From an uncultured Porphyromonadaceae bacterium (GTDB lineage Bacteria; Bacteroidota; Bacteroidia; Bacteroidales; Muribaculaceae), in the NCBI GenBank assembly GCA_947176545.1, contig CAMWRB010000070.1:1-6719 (forward strand): a stretch of 6,719 nt of DNA, in the 5' to 3' direction. This document shows positions 5,226 to 6,719 of this stretch, piece by piece. Under the pieces are notes generated by a model. That model searched no databases. It saw nothing but the letters and a program-made list of their open reading frames with translations, and was not told where the DNA came from. A program made the translations under genes and the position numbers. The number at the start of each line of letters is the position of its first letter. Positions within the stretch are counted from its first letter, which is position 1.

Positions 5226-6719
5226 ATGAAACGTTCTCAGTCATTTGCGGTGGCAGTAGCCTTATTGTTGTTTCCGATATTAACATATGCTCAGGTCGGG
5301 ACCAACCGGAAGGCTGCCATGCCCAAGGAGGAACTCAGCCTCCTTAACAAGACGATAAAGTCATCTTCGGTCTATCAACACGACAAGAAATTGCACCTCG
5401 ACACACTCAAGCGCGAGGCTAATGCCCAACCCGAAAACTCCGGCAAGCGGTGGGAAATGCTCAATCGTATCGCCGGGGAATATCTCCCGGTGCGCGCGGA
5501 CTCGTCGATGGTATATGCGGAGAAGGCGCTCACCCTGGCGGAGCAAAACGGTTGGCATGAGCAGGCGTATATGAGCAATATCGCTTATATCAAAGCGCTT
5601 GCCACATCCGGTATCTTCGCGCCCGCGCTGCAACGCTTCGAGCGGATTGATAAGGAATCACTCACTCCGCATCAGAAAATCATGTATTATGAGGCCGGCC
5701 GACGACTCTACGGCTATATGAGAGCGATGGTCGAGACCGAAAAGAAATTCTACAACAGTTATACGGAGAAGTATCTGCAATACAACGACTCACTGGAAGC
5801 TCACCTCCCGGCTGACTCTCCATACCGTCATTTCCTCCAGGCGGAACAACTCGTCTCGCGCGGTCATTATACCGATGCCAAGCCGCTCCTCGACAATCTC
5901 CTCTATACGCTCAATGTCAATGATAACCTCTACGGCATGGCTGCCTTCCAGATGGCCGTCATATATGGACATATAGGGCAGGAAACCGAATATGCACGCT
6001 ATCTTGCGATGGCGGCGGTCTCCGACATCAGAGGATGTATAAATGACGGACTGGCTCTCCCGTCGCTTGCCTACTGGATGTACGAACAGGGAGAACTCAA
6101 CGAGGCGTTTCGGTATATCAACAGCGCGCTTGAGGATGCCACATCAGGAAATGCGCGTATACGGACCATCACCATTGCATCACTGTTGCCAATAATCGAT
6201 GAGGCATACAGGGAGAAGATTAGTGCTTCGCGCGACGAACTGATGATATATTTTCTCCTCGTGACCTTCCTGCTAATCATTTCCGGTGTCTTGGTGACGG
6301 TGTTGATGCGCCAAATCAAGCGCAGCCGCCGCGATTCGCAGAAACTCGCCCGCACATCTCGTCTGCAGGACAATTATATCGGTCACTTTATCTCACTCAG
6401 TTCAGCTTACGCCAACCGACTCGAATTGTTGCAGAAGACCGTCACGCGCAAGATTTCCGCCGGACAGTCTGACGACCTTGTCAAGATGATTAATACAGGC
6501 CGGTTTGCCGATGACCTGCATCAGGAATTGGATACGTTGTTTGATGCCGCTTTTCTTGACATTTATCCCGATTTCATAGAGGATGTCAATAAATTGCTGC
6601 GTCCCGAAGAGCGGATTACGCTCAAAACTGAGAAATCCCTCACGCCCGAGTTGCGCATATGCGCATTTGTACGTCTCGGTGTCGAGGAATCATCCAAAAT
6701 CGCGCAGATACTCAACTAC
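5226..6719 (+). CDS. DUF6377 membrane-anchored TPR/HTH regulator (3' end cut off)
   Basis: Open from the ATG through 498 codons to the window edge with no stop; only a short C-terminal part should be missing. Residues 1-22 look like a signal peptide (hydrophobic AVAVALLLFPILTYA then QV). Residues about 75-305 are helical and TPR-like, for example DSSMVYAEKALTLAEQNG (92-109), LVSRGHYTDAKPLLDNLL (209-226) and YEQGELNEAFRYINSALEDA (286-305). One membrane helix follows (about 340-361) and then a basic, coiled-coil-prone stretch (362-385). The cytosolic part matches what I know of DUF6377: LQDNYIGHFISL (380-391), LFDAAFLDIYPDFIEDVNKLL (438-458) and a LuxR-like HTH start, LTPELRICAFVRLGVEESSKIAQILNY (472-498). 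Such proteins are inferred to sense an envelope signal through the periplasmic TPR region and act on DNA directly. No kinase or receiver domain is seen. Ligand and target genes are unknown. It is divergent from the lipid kinase gene across 91 bp. Confidence 0.88.
   Translation, partial: MKRSQSFAVAVALLLFPILTYAQVGTNRKAAMPKEELSLLNKTIKSSSVYQHDKKLHLDTLKREANAQPENSGKRWEMLNRIAGEYLPVRADSSMVYAEKALTLAEQNGWHEQAYMSNIAYIKALATSGIFAPALQRFERIDKESLTPHQKIMYYEAGRRLYGYMRAMVETEKKFYNSYTEKYLQYNDSLEAHLPADSPYRHFLQAEQLVSRGHYTDAKPLLDNLLYTLNVNDNLYGMAAFQMAVIYGHIGQETEYARYLAMAAVSDIRGCINDGLALPSLAYWMYEQGELNEAFRYINSALEDATSGNARIRTITIASLLPIIDEAYREKISASRDELMIYFLLVTFLLIISGVLVTVLMRQIKRSRRDSQKLARTSRLQDNYIGHFISLSSAYANRLELLQKTVTRKISAGQSDDLVKMINTGRFADDLHQELDTLFDAAFLDIYPDFIEDVNKLLRPEERITLKTEKSLTPELRICAFVRLGVEESSKIAQILNY

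Noticed and set aside
5361..6373. Minus-strand open frames under the DUF6377 gene
   Set aside because: Short shadow frames; the plus-strand frame is open for 498 codons with signal peptide, membrane helix and DUF6377/HTH motifs.

Overview
The window looks like a chromosomal stretch from a gut-type Bacteroidales, most likely Muribaculaceae or a close relative. The lineage is inferred from four things: TAnnTTTG promoter elements, absence of Shine-Dalgarno sequences before all four genes, a regulator with the Bacteroidota-specific DUF6377 architecture, and a secreted protein ending in a 'NGR...GIYIVDGKK' tail of the kind common in Bacteroidales. GC content appears close to 50% and even across the genes.

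Layout, left to right. Positions 1-62 hold no gene I can support. A glycerate kinase gene lies on the minus strand at 63-1193. A 250-bp intergenic region (1194-1443) follows. It carries the glycerate kinase promoter, three tandem 11-bp repeats, a small GC hairpin and a probable terminator for the next gene. A large minus-strand gene (1444-3927) encodes a secreted CotH-family protein with kinase fold, carbohydrate-binding-like modules and a sorting-like tail. A 214-bp AT-rich gap (3928-4141) carries its likely promoter and leader. A DgkB/YegS-type lipid kinase gene is on the minus strand at 4142-5134. A 91-bp divergent promoter region (5135-5225) separates it from a plus-strand gene starting at 5226. 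That gene encodes a signal peptide, TPR-like repeats, one membrane helix and a DUF6377/LuxR-like HTH region, and it runs off the right edge after 498 codons.

How the genes relate. The three minus-strand genes are all phosphotransferases but of unrelated families and compartments: cytosolic glycerate kinase, exported CotH kinase, membrane-lipid kinase. Long gaps and separate promoter-like elements argue against one operon. The lipid kinase and the DUF6377 regulator share a compact, nearly palindromic divergent promoter, which makes co-regulation or regulation of one by the other plausible but unproven.

I do not see a clear undescribed multi-gene system. The items most worth a second look are the CotH kinase fused to surface/carbohydrate-binding modules (with a Gln where I expect a conserved Glu), the symmetric divergent promoter, the -7 elements that sit only 5-6 nt before two start codons (suggesting leaderless mRNAs), and the helically phased 11-bp repeats upstream of the glycerate kinase promoter.
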